Origin: an uncultured Cellvibrio sp.
GTDB taxonomy: Bacteria > Pseudomonadota > Gammaproteobacteria > Pseudomonadales > Cellvibrionaceae
DNA length: 6,348 nt
NCBI GenBank assembly: GCA_946886255.1
Contig: CAMPIG010000290.1
Coordinates: forward strand, 1 to 6,348
Direction: 5' to 3'
Position numbers and translations under genes: made by a program. Within the stretch, counting starts at the first letter, position 1. The number at the start of each line of letters is the position of its first letter. This document shows, piece by piece, positions 1 through 6,057 of the stretch. The notes below the pieces were generated by a model. That model had not been told where the DNA came from. It saw only the letters and a program-made list of their open reading frames with translations, and searched no databases.

Positions 1-273
1 ACTAATGTCCTCTCCTTCCCTGCCGACATTCCACCCGAGCTGAATTTACCTTTATTGGGGGATCTCGTTATCTGCGCCCCGGTCGTAGAACGTGAGGCGG
101 TCGAGCAGCATAAAACCCTGGAGGCTCACTGGGCGCATATGGTGGTCCATGGGACCTTGCATTTACTGGGGTATGACCATATAACCGACCCCGAGGCAGA
201 GGAAATGGAGCAATTGGAAACACAAATCCTAACAGGTATGGGGTTTTCTGCTCCTTACGAACTAAACGAATAA
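1..273 (+). CDS. ybeY: Endoribonuclease YbeY, C-terminal part (5' truncated by window)
   Basis: The reading frame is open from the first base, and 90 residues are visible; about 60 N-terminal residues of a family of roughly 155 lie outside the window. The fragment starts with TNVLSFP, the conserved YbeY motif. It carries the metal-binding signature [11 protein letters not shown] at visible residues 50-60, whose three histidines (50, 54, 60) are the expected zinc ligands. Family knowledge: YbeY is a single-strand endoribonuclease needed for 16S rRNA 3'-end maturation and ribosome quality control in the cytoplasm. The gene ends 45 bases before corC with no terminator between them, so the two are probably co-transcribed, as in the ybeZ-ybeY-ybeX cluster of enterobacteria and pseudomonads. 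The methionine at base 55 is internal and is not the start. The identification is very secure. Confidence 0.97.
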   Translation, partial: TNVLSFPADIPPELNLPLLGDLVICAPVVEREAVEQHKTLEAHWAHMVVHGTLHLLGYDHITDPEAEEMEQLETQILTGMGFSAPYELNE

Positions 274-318
274 CAACCCTCTCACTGAATAATTTTTCTA
301 TCACAGGAAAGCATCACC

Positions 319-1188
319 ATGTCGGACGATCCCACGAGTAGCAGCGTTCAGCGCCAAGCAGACCGTATCGAGAAACAAGACCGGTCCTGGCTGGACAAAC
401 TGCTCCATGCCTTTAGCGCTGAACCTAAATCCCGCGAAGAATTACTGGACATCATCAAGGATGCCGCCAATAACCAGCTATTGGATCAGGAAGCCTTGAG
501 CATCATCGAAGGCGCCATGGATGTGTCCTCCTTGCAGGCCCGTGAAATCATGGTGCCGCGTTCCCAAATCGTCGCCGTGCGTATCGACGATACTCCTCAG
601 GAGTTTTTACCCAAGATCATTGAGTCCGGTCACTCGCGCTTCCCGGTGATCGGCGAATCTGCCGATGATATTCGCGGTATTTTGCTTGCCAAAGACCTGT
701 TGCGTCTGCTGCTGGATAACCAGCAGGACTTCAACCTGGAAAATATCCTGCGTCCGGCCAACATCATCCCCGAAAGCAAGCGCGTCAATGTGTTACTGCG
801 TGAGTTTCGCGAAAAGCGTTATCACATGGCGTTGGTGATTGATGAGTATGGTGGTATTTCCGGCCTGCTGACCATTGAGGATATTCTGGAAGAGATTGTC
901 GGCGATATTGAAGATGAAACCGATGAAGAAGTCAGCGATGACTTCATCAAACGCGTCGGCGAAACAGACTACATCATTAAAGCGCTCACCCCCATTGAAG
1001 ACTTCAACGAGTTTTTTGGCTCAGGCTTGAGCGAAGAGGACTTCGATACCATCGGCGGCATCCTGATGCAGGAGTTCGGCCATCTGCCCAAGCGCAATGA
1101 AGTGGCGATTATCGACAACTTCCAGTTCCGCGTGCTCTATGCAGACAACCGACAAATACATCTGCTAAGGTTGACGGTCAACAAATAG
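319..1188 (+). CDS. corC: CBS-domain protein CorC/YbeX
   Basis: This is a 289-residue soluble protein, about the length of E. coli YbeX (292). It has a charged N-terminal helix region (1-65), two CBS domains (about 74-135 and 141-197) and a C-terminal CorC_HlyC/transporter-associated domain (about 212-286). Visible family motifs are MVPRSQI (78-84), HSRFPV (105-110) and DEYGGISGLLTIEDI (175-189), followed by an acidic stretch. No membrane segment or DUF21 domain is present, so it is the YbeX type rather than the YfjD/YtfL type. The start is supported by AGGAAAG at 305-311, seven bases before the ATG. The name CorC comes from Salmonella magnesium/cobalt efflux genetics; in E. coli, YbeX has been linked to magnesium homeostasis and ribosome metabolism, which fits its place next to ybeY. 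CBS domains usually bind adenine nucleotides; the ligand here is unknown. Confidence 0.95.
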   Translation: MSDDPTSSSVQRQADRIEKQDRSWLDKLLHAFSAEPKSREELLDIIKDAANNQLLDQEALSIIEGAMDVSSLQAREIMVPRSQIVAVRIDDTPQEFLPKIIESGHSRFPVIGESADDIRGILLAKDLLRLLLDNQQDFNLENILRPANIIPESKRVNVLLREFREKRYHMALVIDEYGGISGLLTIEDILEEIVGDIEDETDEEVSDDFIKRVGETDYIIKALTPIEDFNEFFGSGLSEEDFDTIGGILMQEFGHLPKRNEVAIIDNFQFRVLYADNRQIHLLRLTVNK

Positions 1189-1189
1189 C

Positions 1190-1222
1190 AAAAATCCCGC
1201 CCTCTCCCGGCGGGATTTTTTT
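1190..1222 (+). terminator. Intrinsic terminator after corC
   Basis: The stem ATCCCGCC (1194-1201) pairs perfectly with GGCGGGAT (1209-1216) around a 7-base loop. It can be extended by A-T pairs (1190-1193 with 1217-1220) and runs into a tract of seven T (1216-1222). It begins two bases after the corC stop codon. Because the left arm is preceded by an A tract, it could also work on the - strand. It sits inside what is often a continuous ybeZ-ybeY-corC-lnt operon, so it should reduce transcription into lnt. Confidence 0.88.
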
Positions 1223-1261
1223 AACCGCCCTCTTTTAACTTCTGCGACGAACCTTTCCTAC

Positions 1262-2836
1262 ATGACGGCTTCACCTTTTGCATTGCGCCTTCGAGCCTTA
1301 CCCAATTGGCTTGCCTGCATTCTCTCACTGGTTGCCGGTGCGCTGGTCCCGCTCAGCCTCGCACCCTTCAACCTCTGGCCCCTGGGCATTGGCGGTATGG
1401 CGCTACTGGCGTTGTTACTTGAGCAGGGCTCACTGGCACAGGTATTCAAACGCGTCTGGTGTTTCGGGGTGGGGTTATACGGTGTGGGGGTGTCCTGGAT
1501 TTATGTGAGCATCCATACCTTCGGCGGGGCGTCAGCCTTGCTGGCCGGATTTCTGACCCTGATATTTGTTTTTTTTATGGCCCTGATGTTCAGTCTGCCA
1601 TTCTATTTGTACGGCCGCTGGTTCAGTCGCTGGCGCTGGAGCTTATTGATTGCTTTTCCCGCCTGCTGGTTATTGGGCGAATGTTTTCGCTACTGGTTCT
1701 TAACCGGCTTCCCCTGGCTGTATAGCGGCTATGCACACCTGCATACACCATTGTCCGGCTGGGCTCCCTTGGTCGGGGTGATCGGGTTGGGCTTTATCTG
1801 TGCCCTCACGGCGGGTGTACTGGCCCAAATGATCTGGCAATGGCAACAACGAGCGCTGGCTTGGGTGGGCGGTTTGGTTGTCGCCGCCTGGATCGCTGGC
1901 TTTATGTTGAAAGAAGTTCCCTGGACCCACCTGGATGAACAACCGATCAAGGTCGCCATGGTGCAGCCGAACATCTCCCAGGACATCAAATGGAGCGCAG
2001 CCTTTGTTGAGCCTACCCTGGATTTGTTGCGCACCATGACGGAAGACCTTTGGGAAAATGATTGGGTCATCTGGCCTGAGGCAGCCATTCCCCTGACCTA
2101 CCATCAGGCTCTGCCCTTCCTGAATGAAATGAATGATCGCGCCACCGAGGCTGGTGCGGGCTTGATGACCGGCATCATCTACGATAATCCGCAGGATGAT
2201 CGCTACTACAATTCCATCGCCGGGTTCGGTGATGCCATGGGGATTTATCACAAACGCCGCCTGGTGCCGTTTGGTGAATATGTACCCCTGGAAAATTGGC
2301 TGCGCGGTTTGATTCACTTTTTTGATTTGCCCACGTCCATCATCGCTTTTGGTCCGATGGAACAACGCGGTATTCAAATTGATCAGGTGGCTGTGTCGCC
2401 TTCGGTTTGTTATGAACTGGTGTATCCGGATTTAGTGGCATTCAGTGCGCGGGATGCACAGGTATTGCTGACCATCAGCAACCTGGGCTGGTTCGGCGAT
2501 TCCATTGGACCGTTACAGTTTATGGAGATGGCGCAGATGCGTGCCCTGGAGACCGGCCGCTACCTAGTTTACAGCACCAACAACGGCAGCAGCGCCTTCA
2601 TCGATGAAAAAGGCCGCATTATCAACGCCAGCAACGCGTTTACCACTGAAACCTTAACCGGGACAGTTCATGCCGCACAAGGAATGACACCGTTTATGCG
2701 TTGGGGCAGTTTGCCATTGGCTGTATTGAGTCTGGTGTTATTGGCTGGGGTTCGTATTGCACGTCGGCAAGCAGGAAAACCGGAGCCTGCTGAACAAGCA
2801 AGCATCCTTGATGGGACTAATAACGGCGAAGGTTAA
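1262..2836 (+). CDS. lnt: Apolipoprotein N-acyltransferase Lnt
   Basis: Lnt transfers the third acyl chain from phospholipid to the amino group of the diacylated N-terminal cysteine of lipoproteins, in the inner membrane with the active site on the periplasmic side. The protein has 524 residues (E. coli Lnt has 512). A hydrophobic N-terminal half (about 14-215) holds seven or so membrane segments. A nitrilase/carbon-nitrogen hydrolase domain follows (about 228-470), then a final membrane helix (about 481-499) and a polar tail. The catalytic triad is visible: E273 in WPEAAIP, K331 in YHKRRLVPFGEYVP and C383 in SVCYE, matching E267, K335 and C387 of E. coli. No good Shine-Dalgarno sequence precedes the ATG, but no better start is seen. 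The preceding terminator leaves only about 40 bases for a private promoter, and I see no convincing one. The stop codon overlaps the stop of the convergent gene by four bases. Confidence 0.97.
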   Translation: MTASPFALRLRALPNWLACILSLVAGALVPLSLAPFNLWPLGIGGMALLALLLEQGSLAQVFKRVWCFGVGLYGVGVSWIYVSIHTFGGASALLAGFLTLIFVFFMALMFSLPFYLYGRWFSRWRWSLLIAFPACWLLGECFRYWFLTGFPWLYSGYAHLHTPLSGWAPLVGVIGLGFICALTAGVLAQMIWQWQQRALAWVGGLVVAAWIAGFMLKEVPWTHLDEQPIKVAMVQPNISQDIKWSAAFVEPTLDLLRTMTEDLWENDWVIWPEAAIPLTYHQALPFLNEMNDRATEAGAGLMTGIIYDNPQDDRYYNSIAGFGDAMGIYHKRRLVPFGEYVPLENWLRGLIHFFDLPTSIIAFGPMEQRGIQIDQVAVSPSVCYELVYPDLVAFSARDAQVLLTISNLGWFGDSIGPLQFMEMAQMRALETGRYLVYSTNNGSSAFIDEKGRIINASNAFTTETLTGTVHAAQGMTPFMRWGSLPLAVLSLVLLAGVRIARRQAGKPEPAEQASILDGTNNGEG

Positions 2837-3288
2837 TAACCGGCTGCCGGAGAGATTTCCCGGGGTTCGGCCGATTTGGCCAGATTCCGGGTCTGGCCGT
2901 AGGTAATAGGCACGACCGTGGCCTTGGCAATCCAGTCTTGCAAACGTTTGCCTTCATCCAGATTGTTCAGCATGACAAATTTATAGCTCACCAATTCCAC
3001 ATCACTCCACACGATATCGAAGCGACCAAACAAACTGCCTTGTTGGGGATTATAAACATGGCGATAAAATTGTGTGCTGACAGGATGCAAGCTCAACCGC
3101 TGGGCTAACTGAGCCAGATACGTAGCAGCATTGCGTGAAATAGAACTACTGGTATTGTTTTGCCTGTCCGACATAAAAACCGCTACGGTCCCGGCCAACG
3201 CCAGCACTTTAACGTCCACACCCACTTCCACCTTATCTCTGTCGAGTAACAACACGGAAGTCATCTTTGGCAAACAATTGGTTTTCAT
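2833..3288 (-). CDS. Unknown 151-residue protein, second gene of a two-gene - strand unit
   Basis: I do not recognise this protein. It has no signal peptide and no clear membrane helix; residues 27-39 are hydrophobic but short and follow charged residues, so they look like buried strands of a soluble protein. Notable segments are SSSISRNAATYL (47-58), a probable helix to about 67, and FYRHVYNPQQGSLFGRFDIVW (74-94), which looks like a conserved core. The tail from about 132 is low in order-promoting residues and may be flexible. The ATG is preceded by a GGTGAA-like ribosome site (3298-3303) with nine bases of spacing. The upstream gene on the same strand ends 17 bases earlier, so the two are probably one transcript. 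Its residues 19-120 align with the upstream protein, suggesting a paralogous pair. The 3' end overlaps lnt by four bases tail to tail. That it is a real gene is well supported by arrangement and length; its function is unknown. Confidence 0.75.
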   Translation of the reverse strand: MKTNCLPKMTSVLLLDRDKVEVGVDVKVLALAGTVAVFMSDRQNNTSSSISRNAATYLAQLAQRLSLHPVSTQFYRHVYNPQQGSLFGRFDIVWSDVELVSYKFVMLNNLDEGKRLQDWIAKATVVPITYGQTRNLAKSAEPREISPAAGY

Positions 3289-3305
3289 GCGTTTAATTTC
3301 ACCGT

Positions 3306-3692
3306 TCAGGTGGCCGCAGCCTTCAGTTGATCATCGGGATCGAGCAAGCGCATTAATTGTTGGCGCTGTATAGGAGAGGTGACGAGTTCGCCTCTGCCCG
3401 ACAGCGGTGTTGTACCCACCCATTCAAAACGCCAGCGCCACAGACTTTGCTCATCCGCCGCGCTGCGCAATTCCACCAATTCAAAACGCTTCGTGTCAAG
3501 TTGAAAACGATGCAATAACTGAAACGCGAAATGGTCGGCATTTTTTCCGACAAAACTCGAGGCCTGCTGGCTTAACGCGGTAACAAAAACGTAATCGCGG
3601 GTCTCGGTGGGTATATGGGTAACGCCCAGAAAAACCTTTTGTCCGAGGCGATTATCAATTTCCAGTCTGGTAAAACAGGAATGATGCTGCAT
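3306..3692 (-). CDS. Unknown 128-residue protein, first gene of a two-gene - strand unit
   Basis: I do not recognise this protein. It is predicted soluble, with no signal peptide or membrane segment. It starts with a strand-rich part (residues 18-40, KVFLGVTHI and DYVFVTAL), followed by a likely helix (51-65). A tryptophan-rich core comes next (LWRWRFEWVG, 84-93), then a last helix around 107-117. An in-frame stop at 3708-3710 excludes a longer start, and AAGG at 3703-3706 lies ten bases before the ATG. A downstream partner follows after 17 bases on the same strand, and the two proteins share spaced identities (K19, V20, G23 and V24, then SS, NA, QL, R and L), which suggests a common origin. 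It is transcribed divergently from the diheme cytochrome gene; 328 bases separate the two starts, so shared control is possible but not shown. Confidence 0.72.
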   Translation of the reverse strand: MQHHSCFTRLEIDNRLGQKVFLGVTHIPTETRDYVFVTALSQQASSFVGKNADHFAFQLLHRFQLDTKRFELVELRSAADEQSLWRWRFEWVGTTPLSGRGELVTSPIQRQQLMRLLDPDDQLKAAAT

Positions 3693-3895
3693 GCGAGAAT
3701 GACCTTGTTATAGGAATAGATGCCGTGGTGAAAAATTCCGTACCGATAACTAAGCCGGGCTGACAACCCGATCAAATAGGGGGCGGCAGTTTACGCACAA
3801 ACGGCTCATGCGCAAGTGAATTCATCATAGACTTGAGTTAGCAGTGATTTATCCGCCAAAATAAACTTTTTGTTTGAGCTTTCCAGTGAAGGCCC

Positions 3896-3922
3896 GTTGT
3901 CAGGATGCTTTTGACTGGCAAC
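3896..3922 (+). repeat. Imperfect inverted repeat in the cytochrome leader
   Basis: GTTGTCAG (3896-3903) can pair with CTGGCAAC (3915-3922); seven pairs are Watson-Crick and one would be a G-U pair in RNA. The loop is 11 bases. It lies about 100 bases before the cytochrome start and upstream of a second, stronger hairpin. No T tract follows, so it is not a typical terminator. The wobble pair favours an RNA fold slightly over a DNA operator, but chance occurrence is possible. Confidence 0.4.
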
Positions 3923-3936
3923 AATGAACCACGGCA

Positions 3937-3979
3937 GCCGGAAGGACCAACTGAAGTCTACTGATGCAGTAGACCCGGC
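3937..3979 (+). promoter_or_regulatory. Perfect palindrome with a stacked outer stem upstream of the cytochrome gene
   Basis: The core GTCTACTG (3956-3963), ATG, CAGTAGAC (3967-3974) is a perfect 8+8 inverted repeat with a 3-base centre. Directly against its right arm, CCGGC (3975-3979) is complementary to GCCGG (3937-3941), so an RNA copy could form a 5-pair outer stem stacked on the 8-pair hairpin, with a 14-base bulge (3942-3955) on one side only. The element ends 41 bases before the ATG of the diheme cytochrome gene. It may be a repressor or activator operator (the 19-base palindrome) or a structured mRNA leader. It does not match riboswitch consensus patterns I know. The pairing is certain; its role is inferred. 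Confidence 0.5.
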
Positions 3980-4009
3980 AGGCTAATTATCAAATCAACG
4001 ATTTATCGT

Positions 4010-4015
4010 AGGGAA
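4010..4015 (+). promoter_or_regulatory. Ribosome binding site deciding the cytochrome start
   Basis: AGGGAA lies seven bases before the ATG at 4021, and an in-frame TAG at 4009-4011 rules out a longer protein. A second methionine three codons later (4030) is less well placed, so 4021 is the preferred start. Confidence 0.75.
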
Positions 4016-4020
4016 ACACC

Positions 4021-5913
4021 ATGATAAACATGACTCGTTTTATATCTCTGGTGTCGCTGGTGACGCTGATGGTATCCGGCTGCACATCACTCTCCCGGAA
4101 CATATTTGACGCACACCGCAACGCATTATTGTTACCCGAAGACACGTTGGGTGATCAGGTTTCGCGCGTCGTGTATCCCGATCAAAACTGGGACCCCGAT
4201 GACAGCTTGTGGTTCTACAATACAACCCAGGGCTCACACCTCCTGCCCTACAACATCTTCCTGCATCTTGAACAAGCCGATAGTCAGTCGTTGTTTCGCG
4301 CCAGCGCTAACATGGACCGCCTGCGCTACCTCATTCAAAAGCCCTCGCGCACTAACCCGGACGGTTTACCGCTGGGTTGGGTCAAGGAAACCTATCAAGG
4401 CAAGGATTATGTTGGTTTAACCTGCGCAGCCTGTCACACCGGCCAGGTTAATTATCAGGGTGTCGCAATTCGGATTGATGGGGGACCGACACTGTCGGAC
4501 ATGGACAAGCTGTTAAATGAGTTGGCAGCAGCACTGGAAGCTACCACCACAGATCCGGAAAAATTCAAACGCCTCGCCACCAGGGTTCTCGATAACCCTA
4601 ATCCTGAACATCAACAGTCGCTACTCGGTGAGGTGAAGCATCTGGAACAAAACCTGCGCCGTTACAACATCGCTAACGCATCCTATGCCGACCATCAACC
4701 GGTGCCCTACGGTTACGGACGCCTCGACGCATTCGGCCGGATCTATAACCGGATTTTTGCCCATCTCACGCCCGGTGAGGAAAACACCAACCCGGCCAAT
4801 GCACCAGTCAGTTATCCGCAGTTATGGGATACGCCCCAGCATGATTTTGTGCAATGGAACGGCGTCGGTGATAACGAAGGTGATGGCACCTTGTCGCGCA
4901 ATGTAGGGCAAGCCATTGGTGTGTTTGCCACCGTGGATTTACAGCGCTTACCCACCGATGCCGGTTACCGCTCTTCCGTCAATATCCGGCACTTGCGTCA
5001 GTTGGAACTCCATCTGGAAAAACTCTGGTCACCCAGTTGGCAAGAACTCGCCGATAAAAATATCCTGCCACCGATTAACCGTGAGTTAGCAGAAAAAGGC
5101 TCGGCGGTTTACATCGAATACCAATGCCATACCTGTCACGCATTGATTGACCGAACCGATCCGGATCGACGGATCATTGCGCACCTCACCAGTTTAGAAC
5201 CTCTGAACACAGACCCCACCATGGCTCATAACGCATTGCATTACACCGGTAAGAGCGGTTATCTGGAAGGCCTGGTTTCGCTCAAGCCACCAGTCAGTGT
5301 TTTTGAAGCACAGGTATCGGCCTTAGCCGTTGTGCGCGATGTGACCGAAGGGGTTATACGTGCAGCGAAAGAGGAAGAAACAGAATTGCACGAGGAACCT
5401 GCTGACCACACCTCGCGCTCCGCCGTGCAGATTCAATCGACCCGCCGACTACTGGATTTTGAGTATGTCGATAAAACCAATCTTCATACCCTGATGGCCT
5501 ACAAAGCGCGGCCATTAAATGGCATTTGGGCAACAGCGCCTTATCTGCATAACGGCTCTGTGGCCAGTCTCTATGAACTGTTTCTACCAAGCTGCAGTGA
5601 GGCCGAGATTGCCGGTGGGAAATTATGCCGGACCAATCAATTGACTGTCGGATCACGAGAACTCGACCCCGTCAAGGTGGGACTTGTACAACGCGATCCG
5701 CAAACGTATCCCAATGTGTTTGTGCTGGACACGCGTTTGCCAGGCAACGCCAACACAGGCCATGAATACGCAGCAGGTGTTACACCGGTGGCCGTTTTTG
5801 ATGAACAGGGTCAATTGCTCAGAGATGCCGAAGGGAAAGTAGTGATGCGCAAACTGCCACCCATCAATGATGAAAAACGCAAAGCGCTGGTTGAATTTTT
5901 AAAGACGTTGTAA
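4021..5913 (+). CDS. Diheme c-type cytochrome lipoprotein, RoxA-like/di-heme cytochrome c peroxidase-like family
   Basis: The 630-residue protein begins with a lipoprotein signal peptide: hydrophobic residues 7-20, then the lipobox VSGC with C21. The +2 residue is threonine, which in the usual rule favours the outer membrane. Two haem c sites are visible, CAACH (135-139) and CHTCH (369-373). Further landmarks are GRLDAFGRIYNRI (233-245), a WDTPQHDFVQWNG segment (269-281), RNVGQAIGVFA (293-303), KARPLNGIWATAPYLHNGS (495-513) and GHEYA (580-584). These, and a length almost twice that of classical bacterial cytochrome c peroxidases (about 320-350), point to the long family that includes the rubber oxygenase RoxA. 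H139 and H373 are proximal haem ligands; H510 and H581 are candidates for a further axial ligand. C525 and C536 may form a disulfide. The reaction could be peroxide reduction or dioxygen-dependent oxidation; the substrate is not evident and rubber cleavage should not be assumed. No partner or electron-donor gene is next to it. Confidence 0.88.
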   Translation: MINMTRFISLVSLVTLMVSGCTSLSRNIFDAHRNALLLPEDTLGDQVSRVVYPDQNWDPDDSLWFYNTTQGSHLLPYNIFLHLEQADSQSLFRASANMDRLRYLIQKPSRTNPDGLPLGWVKETYQGKDYVGLTCAACHTGQVNYQGVAIRIDGGPTLSDMDKLLNELAAALEATTTDPEKFKRLATRVLDNPNPEHQQSLLGEVKHLEQNLRRYNIANASYADHQPVPYGYGRLDAFGRIYNRIFAHLTPGEENTNPANAPVSYPQLWDTPQHDFVQWNGVGDNEGDGTLSRNVGQAIGVFATVDLQRLPTDAGYRSSVNIRHLRQLELHLEKLWSPSWQELADKNILPPINRELAEKGSAVYIEYQCHTCHALIDRTDPDRRIIAHLTSLEPLNTDPTMAHNALHYTGKSGYLEGLVSLKPPVSVFEAQVSALAVVRDVTEGVIRAAKEEETELHEEPADHTSRSAVQIQSTRRLLDFEYVDKTNLHTLMAYKARPLNGIWATAPYLHNGSVASLYELFLPSCSEAEIAGGKLCRTNQLTVGSRELDPVKVGLVQRDPQTYPNVFVLDTRLPGNANTGHEYAAGVTPVAVFDEQGQLLRDAEGKVVMRKLPPINDEKRKALVEFLKTL

Positions 5914-5950
5914 TTTTCAGTCTAGATTGGTTTGATTTTATATGATGCGA

Positions 5951-6026
5951 GTTTGGCATTAGGCCTTTTATTTCGAAACCCTCAAGTCAAGGATGACTTG
6001 AGGGAGCTACAGGCCTAATGACAAAC
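5951..6026. repeat. Nested inverted repeat, 76 bases
   Basis: The outer arms are 5951-5966 and 6011-6026, which are complementary over 16 bases with one mismatch (G5956 opposite A6021). The innermost ten bases of each arm (CATTAGGCCT and AGGCCTAATG) pair perfectly. Inside lies a perfect 11-base inverted repeat, CCCTCAAGTCA (5979-5989) and TGACTTGAGGG (5994-6004), with a 4-base loop. The two stems are separated by 12 unpaired bases on the left and 6 on the right. The element fills the gap between two convergent genes. It may be a palindromic mobile unit (REP- or MITE-like) or a bidirectional terminator. There is no exact target-site duplication at its edges; the flanks TATGATGCGA and GTATGACGA are only similar. 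Confidence 0.8.
5967..6004 (-). terminator. Possible terminator for the HD-GYP gene (inner hairpin)
   Basis: Read on the - strand, the perfect 11-pair stem (6004-5979) is followed by TTTCGAAATAAAA, a broken T/A-rich tail, 54 bases after the stop codon of the HD-GYP gene. On the + strand no T tract follows the stem, so termination of the cytochrome transcript there would be less typical. The stem is strong but the tail is imperfect, so this role is tentative. Confidence 0.4.
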
Positions 6027-6057
6027 GTATGACGAAGTACCTAATTGGAAAGCCGAA

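Larger units (their letters stand above)
3693..4020. promoter_or_regulatory. Divergent intergenic region between the unknown gene pair and the cytochrome gene
   Basis: This is 328 bases without a credible gene. It must hold the promoters of both flanking transcripts, but I find no convincing -35/-10 pair on either strand. The left half (3693-3830) has only short inverted repeats, such as CGGG/CCCG (3756-3759 and 3767-3770) and the palindrome TGAATTCA (3817-3824). The middle (3841-3890) is A/T-rich with AAAC-TTTTT-GTTT, a plausible promoter zone for the + strand. The right part (3896-3979) is rich in inverted repeats, listed separately. A reading frame crossing the left part on the - strand (3572-3775) overlaps the unknown gene in another phase and has no support. 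Confidence 0.6.

Noticed and set aside
1569..1576. Run of eight T inside lnt as a phase-variation tract
   Set aside because: The run encodes part of a phenylalanine-rich membrane helix (V-F-F). Lnt is usually essential, so switching it off by slippage is implausible; codon composition explains it.
1700..2377. Long - strand reading frame (225 codons) opposite lnt
   Set aside because: It lies antisense to the part of lnt that carries the catalytic E273 and K331. Its translation shows no family motif, and the + strand frame is a clear Lnt.
3707..3735. Promoter for the unknown gene pair with TATAAC as -10 on the - strand
   Set aside because: The -35 side (TTTTTC or TTTTCA) is weak. The implied transcript start would fall downstream of the AAGG ribosome site, leaving a leader of only about eight bases.
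3572..3775. 67-codon - strand frame starting in the intergenic region
   Set aside because: It overlaps the unknown 128-residue gene in a different phase, lacks a ribosome site I can see, and its composition shows no domain.
3937..3979. Cyclic-di-GMP (GEMM-I) riboswitch, tempting because of the nearby HD-GYP gene
   Set aside because: The conserved GEMM core segments are absent; only generic stem pairing is present. The HD-GYP gene is on the other strand, beyond the cytochrome gene.
1262..5913. Functional partnership between Lnt and the cytochrome lipoprotein
   Set aside because: Lnt would acylate the cytochrome as it does every lipoprotein. Lnt's location here follows the conserved corC-lnt order, and two opposite-strand genes separate them, so proximity is probably chance.
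5951..6026. Nested palindrome as an integron attC site
   Set aside because: The ends read GTTTGGC and GACAAAC, which is the wrong orientation and composition for the RYYYAAC ... GTTRRRY core sites. No integron integrase or cassette-like gene is present.
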